A stretch of 8,706 nucleotides of DNA from Acidobacteriota bacterium. Its GTDB lineage: Bacteria; Acidobacteriota; UBA6911; RPQK01; JAPXNP01. The DNA lies in contig JAUWTT010000138.1 of NCBI GenBank assembly GCA_030614585.1, positions 1 to 8,706 on the forward strand. Reading direction: 5' to 3'. The translations under genes were made by a program, and so were the position numbers. A model generated the notes under the pieces. The model was not told the origin of the DNA and searched no databases. It was given only the letters and a program-made list of their open reading frames with translations. The number at the start of each line of letters is the position of its first letter. Positions within the stretch are counted from its first letter, which is position 1. Below are positions 1-7,106 of this stretch, piece after piece.

Positions 1-1534
1 CATACTCCATTTCCTTGAGGTAATCCCCGTAGCTGAGCATCCAGTGGAATCCGCGGGTTTCTTCGTTCAGTCGGTCAGTATCACAGGTGTACGCCACATC
101 AATTTGAGACCGGCAAATATCGAGAAAAGGGTTGTCGACGATTTCGGCTCGGAAGCCCATCCACCGCTCGAAGTTGAAATCAGGATCTACTACTGTGACT
201 TCTTGTCCAATCTTCATTTCGACTTTTGGAGCCGCACCCCAATCCGATTCAAAATGAGTCAGAACTCTAGCCGGTTCCAAGTTTACTCCATCCATTCTCC
301 TCGGAGCGGTACAATGAGCCAGGGTCACGATGCCATCATGAGGATAGGTTGGATCCTGGAGGAAAACCGGTTTGCCAGAAATATAGTGGAGCAAAACACC
401 CGAAGGAATGACGACGAAGTCCGACTCGCAAAAGGCCAAATAGCCCGCATCATTCAGTAGAGATAGGGGGAGACAAGCGGTTGTTTCCGATACCTCCATG
501 ATCGTCCCCATACATTGATTAATGGTGATCGCATCCGTCTCATGTTCTTTCAGTATCTGATGGAACACTTCAGTCAACAGGAATCCCTTCTCCACGAAGT
601 CTCTCGATGTTTCCAGTGTGACATTTCCCTGGGCTAAGTACTTCCCGGCCTGATCCTTACTGGAGGCGACCAGTTCCCGGTGTTCCCAGGCTGACTTGAG
701 TCGCTGACCCAACTCCTCGTAGCTGACATCAACCAGGTTCATGCCAAAACGCTTCTGAGTATTCTCCGGGGCAGATTTTCCTCCCTGGCCCCATCCGGCC
801 GCACCACCGATACAAACGATCTTCTTACCTCGAGTGTTCTTTAATCCTGAGAAAGCGCGGAGCCTCCAGAGTAATTCCTCCGTTCGGTCTACGACGACAT
901 CCCTGGTATCGATTCCAGGTTGACCAAAATCATCGACCGTCTTTCGGAGGAAGCGATTTGAGACAATCTCGTACCAGAGGTATGCCGGCCCACTTCGATG
1001 CCTGAGGAACATGAGTGTGAACTTGTCCGGGTTGGTCAGAGCCTCAAGAACATCAACCCAGCCACCAGCCGGATACATGATCAGAGCATCGTGTTTACCG
1101 TCAGAAATCTGGTGAGCTGATTCCACATTTTGGACTGACTCGAGAGGCAGGAATCGAAGCGGGAAATCGGCTTGACGGGCCAGTTTTTCGAGTTCCGAAG
1201 AAATCCTACTCCTTTCTTCGACGGCATCTCTTTCCGTATGAATTCCTCCCCAATGTCTCCAACTTGTCCCTTCACGCCGCTGCTGCAGGCCGTAGACAAA
1301 AACAGGCTGGACCACTAACGGATAGCGAATCGGATCAATCCTCTGGGAGAACTCGCTTTCCCAGCTAGAATTGGAAGCCGATACTTTTCGAGAGGCCATG
1401 ACGGCCGAACCGGCCGCAATTCCCCCAATTCCCGCCATAAACTCCCTGCGGCTGAATCCTGAAACACCACAACCCGCACAATGACTGGCTGAACAACAGT
1501 TGCCGGATATGGATGGTTGTGAAAGACCCTTCAT
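1..1534 (-). CDS. Tat-exported L-fucose-isomerase-like protein, 3' end cut by window edge
   Basis: The reading frame is open from ATG at 1534 to base 1 (511 codons) with no stop, so the C-terminus lies outside the window. The start is supported by GGAGG (plus 1542-1546) seven bases upstream. The N-terminus carries a twin-arginine signal, SRREFM at residues 28-33 followed by a Gly/Ala-rich hydrophobic stretch (34-47), so export to the periplasm as a folded protein is likely. The body resembles the L-fucose/arabinose isomerase fold: KHDALIMYPAGGW (147-159), KIVCIGGAAGWGQGG (238-252), and a C-terminal part with TINQCMGTI, CLPLSLLNDAGYLAFCESD (354-372) and VFLQDPTYPHDG. In that family such segments lie around the metal-dependent active site. 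True isomerases are cytoplasmic, so the exported form probably has another, unknown substrate or role. Oddity: C13, C14, C19 and C22 precede the twin arginines. Family assignment is by eye; export is fairly sure, activity is not. Confidence 0.75.
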   Translation of the reverse strand, partial: MKGLSQPSISGNCCSASHCAGCGVSGFSRREFMAGIGGIAAGSAVMASRKVSASNSSWESEFSQRIDPIRYPLVVQPVFVYGLQQRREGTSWRHWGGIHTERDAVEERSRISSELEKLARQADFPLRFLPLESVQNVESAHQISDGKHDALIMYPAGGWVDVLEALTNPDKFTLMFLRHRSGPAYLWYEIVSNRFLRKTVDDFGQPGIDTRDVVVDRTEELLWRLRAFSGLKNTRGKKIVCIGGAAGWGQGGKSAPENTQKRFGMNLVDVSYEELGQRLKSAWEHRELVASSKDQAGKYLAQGNVTLETSRDFVEKGFLLTEVFHQILKEHETDAITINQCMGTIMEVSETTACLPLSLLNDAGYLAFCESDFVVIPSGVLLHYISGKPVFLQDPTYPHDGIVTLAHCTAPRRMDGVNLEPARVLTHFESDWGAAPKVEMKIGQEVTVVDPDFNFERWMGFRAEIVDNPFLDICRSQIDVAYTCDTDRLNEETRGFHWMLSYGDYLKEMEY

Positions 1535-2072
1535 GGTGAAACCTCCAAAAGTGACTGGGTAATGTCCTGTTATCGATTCAATCGACGACCTCTTTCATTA
1601 GAAGGCTTTCACTCGCGCAAATCCAGCTTTTGCAGGAAGATACTTTGGATTTGGGATCGAACCAGGATAACTAGAATGGAATCATTCGTTTAGGTATGTT
1701 CCCAGGGTCAAAGAGGGGCTTAGGAGCGGTTTTGGGAGGTCGAACTCGCTTCTGAGAGATCTGCGAGGGGTGAAAACGGCAAGCGTCGGTGGCGAATTAC
1801 CGTTGGTCTGCTGGACAGGAGCGATCGCTGTTCGTGGGGTCCCTCACCGAGATAGACGTTGCTCCCGACGGCGACGCTGGAGGACCCAACTGTCGAAGAA
1901 GTCAACGGCGAGACCTTTGGAGGTTTGAAGGCCCTGTGTGAGAAAACAGCAGAAAAGTGGTTCCCCGCCCTCGGCGGGGCGCGTTCGCCGAACGGAATCC
2001 AGCCTGTTCCCTATTTCCTTGCGCCGCTTGCTGTCACCCCGGTAACACAAGGTGGCCATCCCGCTCGGTGCA
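1535..2072. other. 538-bp gap with no convincing gene
   Basis: This stretch separates two minus-strand genes, downstream of the FkbM methyltransferase and upstream of the isomerase-like gene. Open frames on both strands (for example minus 1720-1905 and plus 1859-2110) have no good start, no recognisable domain and mutually overlapping frames, so I do not call them. The supported content is a GC-rich hairpin (1963-1979), a second small hairpin next to it (CGTTC/GAACG, 1982-1994), and an odd-centred dyad TCGATT-C-AATCGA (1573-1585) located 38 bases ahead of the isomerase start, which could be an operator. I could not find a convincing promoter for the isomerase-like gene here. Confidence 0.6.
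1963..1979 (-). terminator. Possible intrinsic terminator after FkbM gene
   Basis: A perfect 7-bp stem (CCCCGCC/GGCGGGG) with a 3-base loop lies about 95 bases past the FkbM stop. Read on the minus strand, the stem is followed after six bases by TTTT and then a second TTTT within the next dozen bases. The stem is strong, but the U-tract is displaced and broken, so this is only a moderate terminator candidate. A second hairpin (1982-1994) immediately precedes it in transcription order. Confidence 0.4.
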
Positions 2073-3002
2073 TCATCTCTTCTCTGCCGACCGTTCCAGG
2101 AAAAGATTAGTCCAGACAGGCTTGTCCGGCGGATACTGGTCGAGCAGTTGTGACGCAGTGACCGGAACCACCTCACGTTCTTTTTCGTCGACGTTATAGA
2201 ATCGAAATCCCAGAGACCGTAGTTCTTCGAGCAGGCTCTCTGCCTCACGTCCGGACCTTCGCAGCTTGTACGGGTAGAATTCCATCAACAGTCTTGCTTT
2301 CCTGTACCGTTTCAACGTCCCGCGCATACCGTCCAATATGATTGCCTCCGCACCTTCCGTGTCAATCTTAACGACGTCTATCTGCCTCTCCCATTCCGCC
2401 AGGTAATCATCCAGTGGAACAGCCTCGACCTCGACCGTGCCCGCCGCTCCAGCAAATTCAACAATACTGTGGGATCCTTTCGACACGTCGTGCAAGAACA
2501 ATTTGATACTGCCCGGCCGATCTGAGAGGGCGAGTTGTTCAAGAATCACGTTCGTACAGCCATTGATTTCTACATTACGCTTCAAAAGTGCAAAATTCCT
2601 CGGGTCCGGTTCGAAGGCGATCACGCGACCGTTCTGACCAACCAACTTGGACGCAATCACGGTGTAGTAGCCGATGTAGGCGCCCACATCGACATACGTA
2701 TCACCGGGACGAAGTTGGGCGCGCAGTACGGACGTCTCGGTCGGCTCCCAAGTGCCGGTCGTGACCATGGTCGTGGTGATGAATTGGTCGCGCGGGTTAA
2801 GGTGAAAAACGAAACCATCGATTTCGACGGTGTGCGTGCGCCAGTAATGGATGTAACGGTTGAGTTGGCCCCAATGAAGAACCAGTCCGCAAAGCAGTAG
2901 CAAGCCAAGGAAGAGGCTGAGTGTCCTGACGCTAGGAAGGTTCGTCAGCCGGGAATGTCGCCGTGAAGCACTAATCTCCACCGGCTCTTGTTGAATCTCC
3001 AT
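2073..3002 (-). CDS. Membrane-anchored FkbM-family methyltransferase
   Basis: This is a predicted S-adenosylmethionine-dependent O-methyltransferase of the FkbM family, 309 residues from the ATG at 3002. That start is chosen over an in-frame TTG at 3068 because GGAG lies seven bases ahead of it. A basic N-terminus (SASRRHSR) is followed by one hydrophobic segment at about 27-44 (LSLFLGLLLLCGLVLHW), predicting an inner-membrane anchor; the side on which the catalytic domain lies is not certain. Motif I is YVDVGAYIGYYT (103-114), the ribose-binding acidic residue is E131 in AFEPDP, and the family signature VKIDTEGAE is at 211-219, with LLMEFYPY following. FkbM enzymes methylate hydroxyls of polyketides, sugars and other small molecules. 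The substrate here cannot be read from the context, since no glycosyltransferase or polyketide genes are present. The family call is firm. Confidence 0.9.
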   Translation of the reverse strand: MEIQQEPVEISASRRHSRLTNLPSVRTLSLFLGLLLLCGLVLHWGQLNRYIHYWRTHTVEIDGFVFHLNPRDQFITTTMVTTGTWEPTETSVLRAQLRPGDTYVDVGAYIGYYTVIASKLVGQNGRVIAFEPDPRNFALLKRNVEINGCTNVILEQLALSDRPGSIKLFLHDVSKGSHSIVEFAGAAGTVEVEAVPLDDYLAEWERQIDVVKIDTEGAEAIILDGMRGTLKRYRKARLLMEFYPYKLRRSGREAESLLEELRSLGFRFYNVDEKEREVVPVTASQLLDQYPPDKPVWTNLFLERSAEKR

Positions 3003-3070
3003 GAGCTTTCTCCAGACAGGCCTCTGTGCCAGCCGAGCGGAGTCGCTACAATCAATCTGCGTACCCAACT

Positions 3071-3120
3071 ACCCTGGTGATCCTCTCGCAGAGCAGCAAC
3101 CCAGATCACCTCCAAAGGGT
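3071..3120 (-). promoter_or_regulatory. Bulged hairpin in leader of FkbM gene
   Basis: ACCCT-GGTGATC (3071-3082) pairs with GATCACC (3104-3110), and after a five-base bulge with AGGGT (3116-3120), giving 12 paired bases. CTCT/AGAG around CGC forms a small inner stem. It lies between the predicted promoter (3144-3172) and the start at 3002, so it would be transcribed as part of the roughly 135-base leader. It could be an RNA element or a DNA operator; no known riboswitch was recognised. Confidence 0.4.
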
Positions 3121-3143
3121 GTCGCCTGGACTTTCGGTGTTGG

Positions 3144-3172
3144 AGGGTAATCCCGTTTCAACCACGTGTCAA
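3144..3172 (-). promoter_or_regulatory. Sigma-70-type promoter for FkbM gene
   Basis: Read on the minus strand, a perfect TTGACA (plus 3167-3172) is followed by exactly 17 bases and TACCCT (plus 3144-3149). The -35 matches the consensus fully and the -10 matches at three of six positions. Transcription would begin near 3137 and run towards 3002. It is the best promoter candidate found upstream of this gene. Confidence 0.55.
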
Positions 3173-3213
3173 CAGGCCATCCGAGTTCTTGGGCACCACG
3201 CTTCCCGCTTCGG

Positions 3214-3241
3214 CTCGAATTGACTAACAGAATGATTCGAG
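3214..3241. promoter_or_regulatory. Operator-like dyad upstream of channel gene
   Basis: CTCGAAT (3214-3220) and ATTCGAG (3235-3241) are perfect inverted repeats whose centres lie 21 bp apart, about two helical turns. The right arm ends 26 bases before the channel start codon. The spacing suits a dimeric regulator, but a short transcript hairpin or chance is also possible. Confidence 0.3.
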
Positions 3242-3267
3242 GGACCTGAACTGATACCCTTTCTTAC

Positions 3268-4524
3268 ATGGAGACACTCCATCAAACCGTACGCTCGCTG
3301 ATTGGATACCTTGGATGGTCCGACGCTACTGTTTCTCTGGCTGAGCCTATTCTGCTGGGACTCGCGGTTCTCCTCTTGGCGATTTTGGCAAACTGGATTG
3401 CCAAACGTGTTCTCCTCACGGCACTTCACCGGTTCGTTCGTCGAACTCGGACGGACTGGGACGACGTACTGCAAGAGAAAAGCTTCTTTACGAGACTTTC
3501 CCACATCGCCCCGGCTCTGGTCATCTACTCTTCAGCCACCCTCTTCCCGCAGCGCTCAGACTTCATAACCAATGTTGCAGTCGCGTACATGGGCCTGGTA
3601 GGACTGTTGGCCGTCGATGCCCTGTTAAATGCAGTCGTTTCTGTCTACAACCGTTTTGAGATTTCCCGCAGCCGACCCATTCGCGGCTATTTGCAGGCTC
3701 TGAAAGCTTTCATCTTCGTCATCGGTGGGATCGCCATTCTGGGTACATTAATTGACCAGTCGCCATGGAAACTGCTCAGTGGGATTGGAGCACTGACAGC
3801 AATTCTCCTCCTGGTCTTCAAGGACTCGATACTCGGTTTCGTTGCCAGCATCCAAGTCTCGGTCAACGATATGGTCCGAATTGGCGACTGGATCGAGATG
3901 CCAAAATACGGTGCCGACGGAGATGTCGTGGATATTTCAATCCAGTGTGTCAAGGTACGCAACTGGGACAAGACAATCACCACAATTCCTACCTATGCCC
4001 TGGTTGCGGATTCCTTCAAGAATTGGCGGGGCATGGAGGAATCGGGTGGGCGGAGAATCAAGCGGGCAATCTACATCGACATGACCAGCGTGGAGTTCTG
4101 TTCTCCCGAGATGATTGAACGGTTCAAGAAATTTGCTTTTCTTGGAACCTATATCGAGGAGACGCTCACTGAGATCGAGGAGTACAACGACAAGATGGGT
4201 TTTGACCTCTCGGAAAAGATCAACGGTAGAAGGCTAACCAATCTTGGAACCTTTAGGGCCTACATTCGGGAGTACCTGCGCAACCATCCCAAGGTCCACT
4301 CCGGAATGACTCTATTGGTCCGGCACCTTCCACCGACGGAACATGGTCTTCCCATCGAGATTTATGTATTCACCAATGATATCCGCTGGGCCGAATACGA
4401 ATCGATTCAGGCCAATATCTTCGACCATATCCTGGCTGTTATTCCCGAGTTCAAACTGCGCATCTTCCAGTCGCCTTCCGGAAGTGATCTAAAGGAACTG
4501 TCCAATCTTCGATTGTCCGGGTGA
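3268..4524 (+). CDS. ybdG: YbdG/MscM-like mechanosensitive channel (MscS superfamily)
   Basis: This is a predicted inner-membrane channel that opens under membrane tension and releases solutes during hypo-osmotic shock. Its 418 residues match the length of E. coli YbdG (415). Hydrophobic segments lie at about 25-42, 79-95, 102-124, 145-162 and 168-195, the last being the pore-lining helix (GIGALTAILLLVFKDSILG). The signature of the YbdG branch follows: SVNDMVRIGDWIEMPKYGAD (198-217), VKVRNWDKTITTIPTYAL (228-245) and SFKNWRGMEESGGRRIKR (249-266), the MscS beta domain. The rest is the cytoplasmic domain. The ATG at 3268 is the first start after an in-frame TGA at 3247. No clear Shine-Dalgarno sequence precedes it; GAGGG lies more than 20 bases away. 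It stands alone on the plus strand, divergent from the FkbM gene. The assignment is secure at subfamily level. Confidence 0.95.
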   Translation: METLHQTVRSLIGYLGWSDATVSLAEPILLGLAVLLLAILANWIAKRVLLTALHRFVRRTRTDWDDVLQEKSFFTRLSHIAPALVIYSSATLFPQRSDFITNVAVAYMGLVGLLAVDALLNAVVSVYNRFEISRSRPIRGYLQALKAFIFVIGGIAILGTLIDQSPWKLLSGIGALTAILLLVFKDSILGFVASIQVSVNDMVRIGDWIEMPKYGADGDVVDISIQCVKVRNWDKTITTIPTYALVADSFKNWRGMEESGGRRIKRAIYIDMTSVEFCSPEMIERFKKFAFLGTYIEETLTEIEEYNDKMGFDLSEKINGRRLTNLGTFRAYIREYLRNHPKVHSGMTLLVRHLPPTEHGLPIEIYVFTNDIRWAEYESIQANIFDHILAVIPEFKLRIFQSPSGSDLKELSNLRLSG

Positions 4525-4691
4525 ACCGGCTTTTCCTTGAGAGGAACGAGGTATAACGAGCCTTCTGAGTCTTGCTGGAGTAGAAAGACAATCGAATCAT
4601 CGTCGGCAGAGATGTCCACGTCTGTGACGCTGCCGTCCTGAGTTTCCAAGAGAGGGTGAGTGCGCAACTGTTTTCGAGGGTTGGAAAGTCA
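4525..4691 (-). pseudogene. Possible remnant of a beta-propeller (WD40/TolB-like) gene
   Basis: The minus-strand frame between a TGA at 4691 and the 3' end of the channel gene reads like one propeller blade: GSVTDVDISADDDSIVFLL, then a turn and SLYLVPLKEKP. The pattern VTDV-x-IS-x-D-x-x-x-IVF followed by a LYLVPL strand is typical of WD40 or TolB-type repeats. There is no start with a ribosome site and no further blade upstream, and the frame then runs on as an antisense shadow into the channel gene until 4407. I read it as a possible decayed fragment. Coincidence is a real alternative. Confidence 0.25.
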
Positions 4692-4709
4692 CATCTGACC
4701 CTATATCAT
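4681..4709 (+). promoter_or_regulatory. Sigma-70-type promoter for serC
   Basis: TTGGAA (4681-4686) and TATCAT (4704-4709) are separated by exactly 17 bases and match the consensus at four and five of six positions. The predicted start near 4716 leaves a leader of about 27 bases, which includes the GGAG ribosome site at 4732-4735. This implies that serC is transcribed on its own, not only by readthrough from the channel gene. Confidence 0.6.
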
Positions 4710-4742
4710 TCAGGTCGTAAATAGAATTCATGGAGAACAACT

Positions 4743-5855
4743 ATGAAACCGACAGTTAAGCCAAAGAATCCTAACTTTTCTTCCGGACCTTGCTCCAAGC
4801 ATCCCGGGTATTCCCTGGACGAACTTCGAGACGCACCACTCGGTCGCTCCCACCGCAGCGTTGGGGGGAAAGCCAAGCTGGCTGAGGCAATCGACAAGAC
4901 AAAGCAATTGCTGGGACTACCTCCAGACTACAGAGTGGGCATCGTACCTGCTTCCGATACGGGAGCTTTCGAGATGGCCATGTGGTCTCTCCTAGGTCCA
5001 CGCGGGGTGGATGTTTTCGTGTGGGAATCGTTCAGCAAGGGATGGTCCGTAGACATCACGCAGCAGCTCAAACTCGATAATGTGCAGGTTCATACTGCAG
5101 AATACGGAAAACTCCCTGACCTGGGCCAGGCAAACTTCGACAACGACGTCGTATTCGTTTGGAATGGAACGACTTCGGGCGTGAAGGTCCCAAACGGGGA
5201 CTGGATCCCCGACGACCGGGCTGGATTGACCCTTTGTGACGCCACCTCGGCGATCTTCGCGATGGATGTCCCCTACCACAAGCTGGATGTCATCACCTAC
5301 TCGTGGCAAAAGGTCCTGGGCGGCGAAGCTGCTCACGGCGTTCTGATTCTTTCTCCACGAGCAGTTGAACGCCTGCTCTCCTACGATCCGCCCTGGCCTC
5401 TGCCCAAAGTCTTCCGCATGAAGAAGGGCGCCGACCTAAACGAAGGAATCTTCAAGGGTTCTACGATCAATACTCCGTCCATGCTTGCCAACGAGGACTA
5501 CCTGGCGGCCTTGAACTGGGTCGAATCGGTGGGAGGTCTCTCCGGGATGATTGGACGCAGCGATGCAAGTCTCAAGGTTTGGGAAGACTTTGTAGCCACT
5601 CACCCGTGGATCGATTTCCTGGCGGAAGAAAAGGAGAACCGCTCTAGCACGAGCGTCTGCCTGAAGGTCGATTTGCCCGGGGACAAGATCAAGCAGATGG
5701 TCAAGCTCCTGGCCGACGAGGGTGTGGCCTACGACTGCAATTCCTACCGGGATGCCCCCCCTGGACTCCGCTTCTGGTGCGGCGGCACAGTAGATACTTC
5801 CGATCTCGAGATCGCCACGCAGTGGCTGGAGTGGGCCTACAACCAAGTCAAGTAG
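4743..5855 (+). CDS. serC: Phosphoserine aminotransferase, TIGR01365 (Methanosarcina/alphaproteobacterial) type
   Basis: This cytoplasmic pyridoxal-phosphate enzyme transfers an amino group from glutamate to 3-phosphohydroxypyruvate, the second step of serine synthesis, and possibly also serves vitamin B6 synthesis. The 370 residues follow the divergent SerC subfamily along their whole length: KPKNPNFSSGPCSKHPGYSL (6-25), LGRSHRS (33-39), GIVPASDTGAFEMAMW (66-81), WNGTTSGVKVP (140-150), LCDATSA with D166 as the expected cofactor-ring contact, SWQKVLGGEAAHG (187-199) with K190 as the expected Schiff-base lysine, TINTPSML and YRDAPPGLRFWCGGTV (335-350). The start has GGAG seven bases upstream and its own promoter. 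No serA or serB is nearby. The gene looks intact and the assignment is firm. Confidence 0.95.
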   Translation: MKPTVKPKNPNFSSGPCSKHPGYSLDELRDAPLGRSHRSVGGKAKLAEAIDKTKQLLGLPPDYRVGIVPASDTGAFEMAMWSLLGPRGVDVFVWESFSKGWSVDITQQLKLDNVQVHTAEYGKLPDLGQANFDNDVVFVWNGTTSGVKVPNGDWIPDDRAGLTLCDATSAIFAMDVPYHKLDVITYSWQKVLGGEAAHGVLILSPRAVERLLSYDPPWPLPKVFRMKKGADLNEGIFKGSTINTPSMLANEDYLAALNWVESVGGLSGMIGRSDASLKVWEDFVATHPWIDFLAEEKENRSSTSVCLKVDLPGDKIKQMVKLLADEGVAYDCNSYRDAPPGLRFWCGGTVDTSDLEIATQWLEWAYNQVK

Positions 5856-5949
5856 GATAGTGTCAGCACGCCAACCAGTATCAATTCGGATATTCTCGGA
5901 CGTGATTCTACGGGGGCACGCCAACTCTGAACGCAGTCGATCGGAAACG

Positions 5950-5981
5950 GTGCACTCCCGTAGCTTCGGGATTTCGTGCAC
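5950..5981. terminator. Shared hairpin between convergent serC and phosphatase genes
   Basis: GTGCAC-TCCCG (5950-5960) pairs with CGGGA (5967-5971) and, after a four-base bulge, with GTGCAC (5976-5981), giving 11 pairs around a six-base loop. It abuts the phosphatase stop codon (5982-5984) and lies about 95 bases after the serC stop. Its position suggests a bidirectional transcription stop, but neither strand has a strong T-run after the stem, so the mechanism is uncertain. Confidence 0.4.
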
Positions 5982-7070
5982 TCAACTCACCTGCACCACC
6001 ATCCACGTCATGTCGTCGTGTTGACGGGCTCCGCCGACGTATGCGTCCACGGCCTTTCTAAACACGTTCAAGCTCTCTTCTGCGGAACCATGGGGGGCTG
6101 CCTCCACAAGTGACACCAGCCTGCCTTCCTCAAACTCCTCGCCGCTGCTGTTGACTGCTTCAACCACCCCATCGGTAAAGATTAAAAGGAAGTCGCTGCT
6201 CTCCAGCTGGAGTTCCTCGATTTCATATTCGCTGGTAGTCATGATTCCGAAAGGGAGTCCACCACCGCTCAGCTTCAACAGTGTTCCGTCCTGACGCTTA
6301 AGCAATGGGTAGTTGTGACCTGCATTGATGTAATGAAGGAGCCGAGTCTCAAGGGAGATCTCGGCCAGGAAGGCCGTCGTGAAACGCCTGCCGCCAAGAC
6401 TCCTTTCACAAACGCTCTTGTTCAAGCGAACCGCGAGTTCCTCGAGTGAAGGGTTGGTTGCCACCAGTGCTCTCAGACTCGCCTGAAATGTCGCCATCAG
6501 CAGGGCTGCAGGAACACTCTTTCCAGCCACATCAGCCATCACAAGCAGGATTCTCTTTTCCGTTTCGTCACCTGCTTCGAGGATCACGTCATAGAAATCA
6601 CCGCCGACTGTGTTTGCCGGACGAGTTGCGAATGCTATGTCCAGGCTATCCAGTACTGGAGGCGTCTCCGGTACCAACCATTGCTGAATTTCTCGGGCAA
6701 TCTGAAGATCGCGTTTCATGACTACTCGGTCAGCCAGTTCCAGAGCGAGGAGGAGGATCAGCCCAAGGCCTCCCCAGAGTGCCAAGCTTGGTCGATTATT
6801 CGGAACCTGGCCGACTCCGCTGACAAACAACAGGAGAGAGATCAGGAGTAGCACTCGGCGTGCCGGTGTCAGGTGAAACAGCATCGCCTTGAAGAGGATC
6901 CAACTGATTTTGAAGAAGCGCTTCCAGCGCGGAATTTTCTGGAGAGACCCCCAGTCCACTTCCTCGGAATACAGCTTGTAACTGGATTCAGCTTCAGTCT
7001 TGAATTGTCCCCACAGCTCCTTGAGAGCCATTCCTTCGGTAACACGCTCGTAGGATTCGCGTATCTTCAT
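5982..7070 (-). CDS. Membrane-bound PP2C-type (SpoIIE/RsbU family) serine phosphatase
   Basis: This is a predicted metal-dependent phosphoserine/threonine phosphatase. Relatives dephosphorylate anti-anti-sigma (STAS) proteins in partner-switching control. The 362-residue protein has a soluble basic N-terminal part (1-70), two hydrophobic segments at about 72-88 and 96-114, a linker helix (RDLQIAREIQQWLVPETPP, 120-138) typical of this family, and the catalytic domain to the end. Metal-site motifs are present: VGGDFYDV (155-162), MADVAGKSVPAAL (178-190), INAGHNYPLL (248-257), FTDGVVEA (298-305) and HDDMTWM (351-357). The domain therefore looks active. No PAS, GAF, HAMP or response-regulator sensor is visible. 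No STAS protein or HATPase kinase is in the window, so the target is unknown. The ATG at 7070 has only a distant AGGA (12 bases upstream), which is part of a CCTG/CAGG repeat tract. Confidence 0.9.
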   Translation of the reverse strand: MKIRESYERVTEGMALKELWGQFKTEAESSYKLYSEEVDWGSLQKIPRWKRFFKISWILFKAMLFHLTPARRVLLLISLLLFVSGVGQVPNNRPSLALWGGLGLILLLALELADRVVMKRDLQIAREIQQWLVPETPPVLDSLDIAFATRPANTVGGDFYDVILEAGDETEKRILLVMADVAGKSVPAALLMATFQASLRALVATNPSLEELAVRLNKSVCERSLGGRRFTTAFLAEISLETRLLHYINAGHNYPLLKRQDGTLLKLSGGGLPFGIMTTSEYEIEELQLESSDFLLIFTDGVVEAVNSSGEEFEEGRLVSLVEAAPHGSAEESLNVFRKAVDAYVGGARQHDDMTWMVVQVS

Positions 7071-7083
7071 GATTGGGATCGGT

Positions 7084-7106
7084 CCTGCCTGCCTGCCTGC
7101 CTGCCT
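7084..7106. repeat. Tetranucleotide tract (CCTG)5 in phosphatase leader
   Basis: Five perfect CCTG units (7084-7103) plus CCT form a 23-bp tract. Read with the phosphatase gene it is a run of CAGG ending in AGGA, 12 bases before the ATG. It lies inside the predicted leader, downstream of the promoter at 7130-7157. Each unit carries an AGG that could act as a weak ribosome-binding site. Confidence 0.9.

Noticed and set aside
44..460. Plus-strand open frame of 138 codons
   Set aside because: It lies wholly antisense to the continuous minus-strand isomerase-like frame, and its translation shows no domain.
1653..1663. tRNA T-arm-like string GGTTCGATCCC on the minus strand
   Set aside because: The T-stem has only three pairs, and no D-arm, anticodon arm or seven-base acceptor stem can be built around it.
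1859..2110. Plus-strand 83-codon open frame and the overlapping minus-strand frames
   Set aside because: The TTG start follows an in-frame TAG at once, has no ribosome site, overlaps the 3' end of the FkbM gene and shows no recognisable domain.
3003..3068. N-terminal extension of the FkbM protein starting at TTG 3068
   Set aside because: The ATG at 3002 has a well-spaced GGAG, gives a typical basic residues-plus-anchor N-terminus, and the extension lacks a good ribosome site.
3220..3257. TTGACT as a -35 for the channel gene
   Set aside because: No acceptable -10 lies 16-18 bases downstream; the nearest TGATAC is 26 bases away.
4517..4534. CCGG-GTGAA-CCGG hairpin followed by CTTTT after the channel gene
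   Set aside because: The stem is only four pairs, includes the stop codon in its loop and is too weak to call a terminator.
5866..5925. Direct repeat GCACGCCAAC at 5866-5875 and 5916-5925
   Set aside because: Only two 10-bp copies in a short gap, with no associated structure, element end or symmetry; it could be chance.
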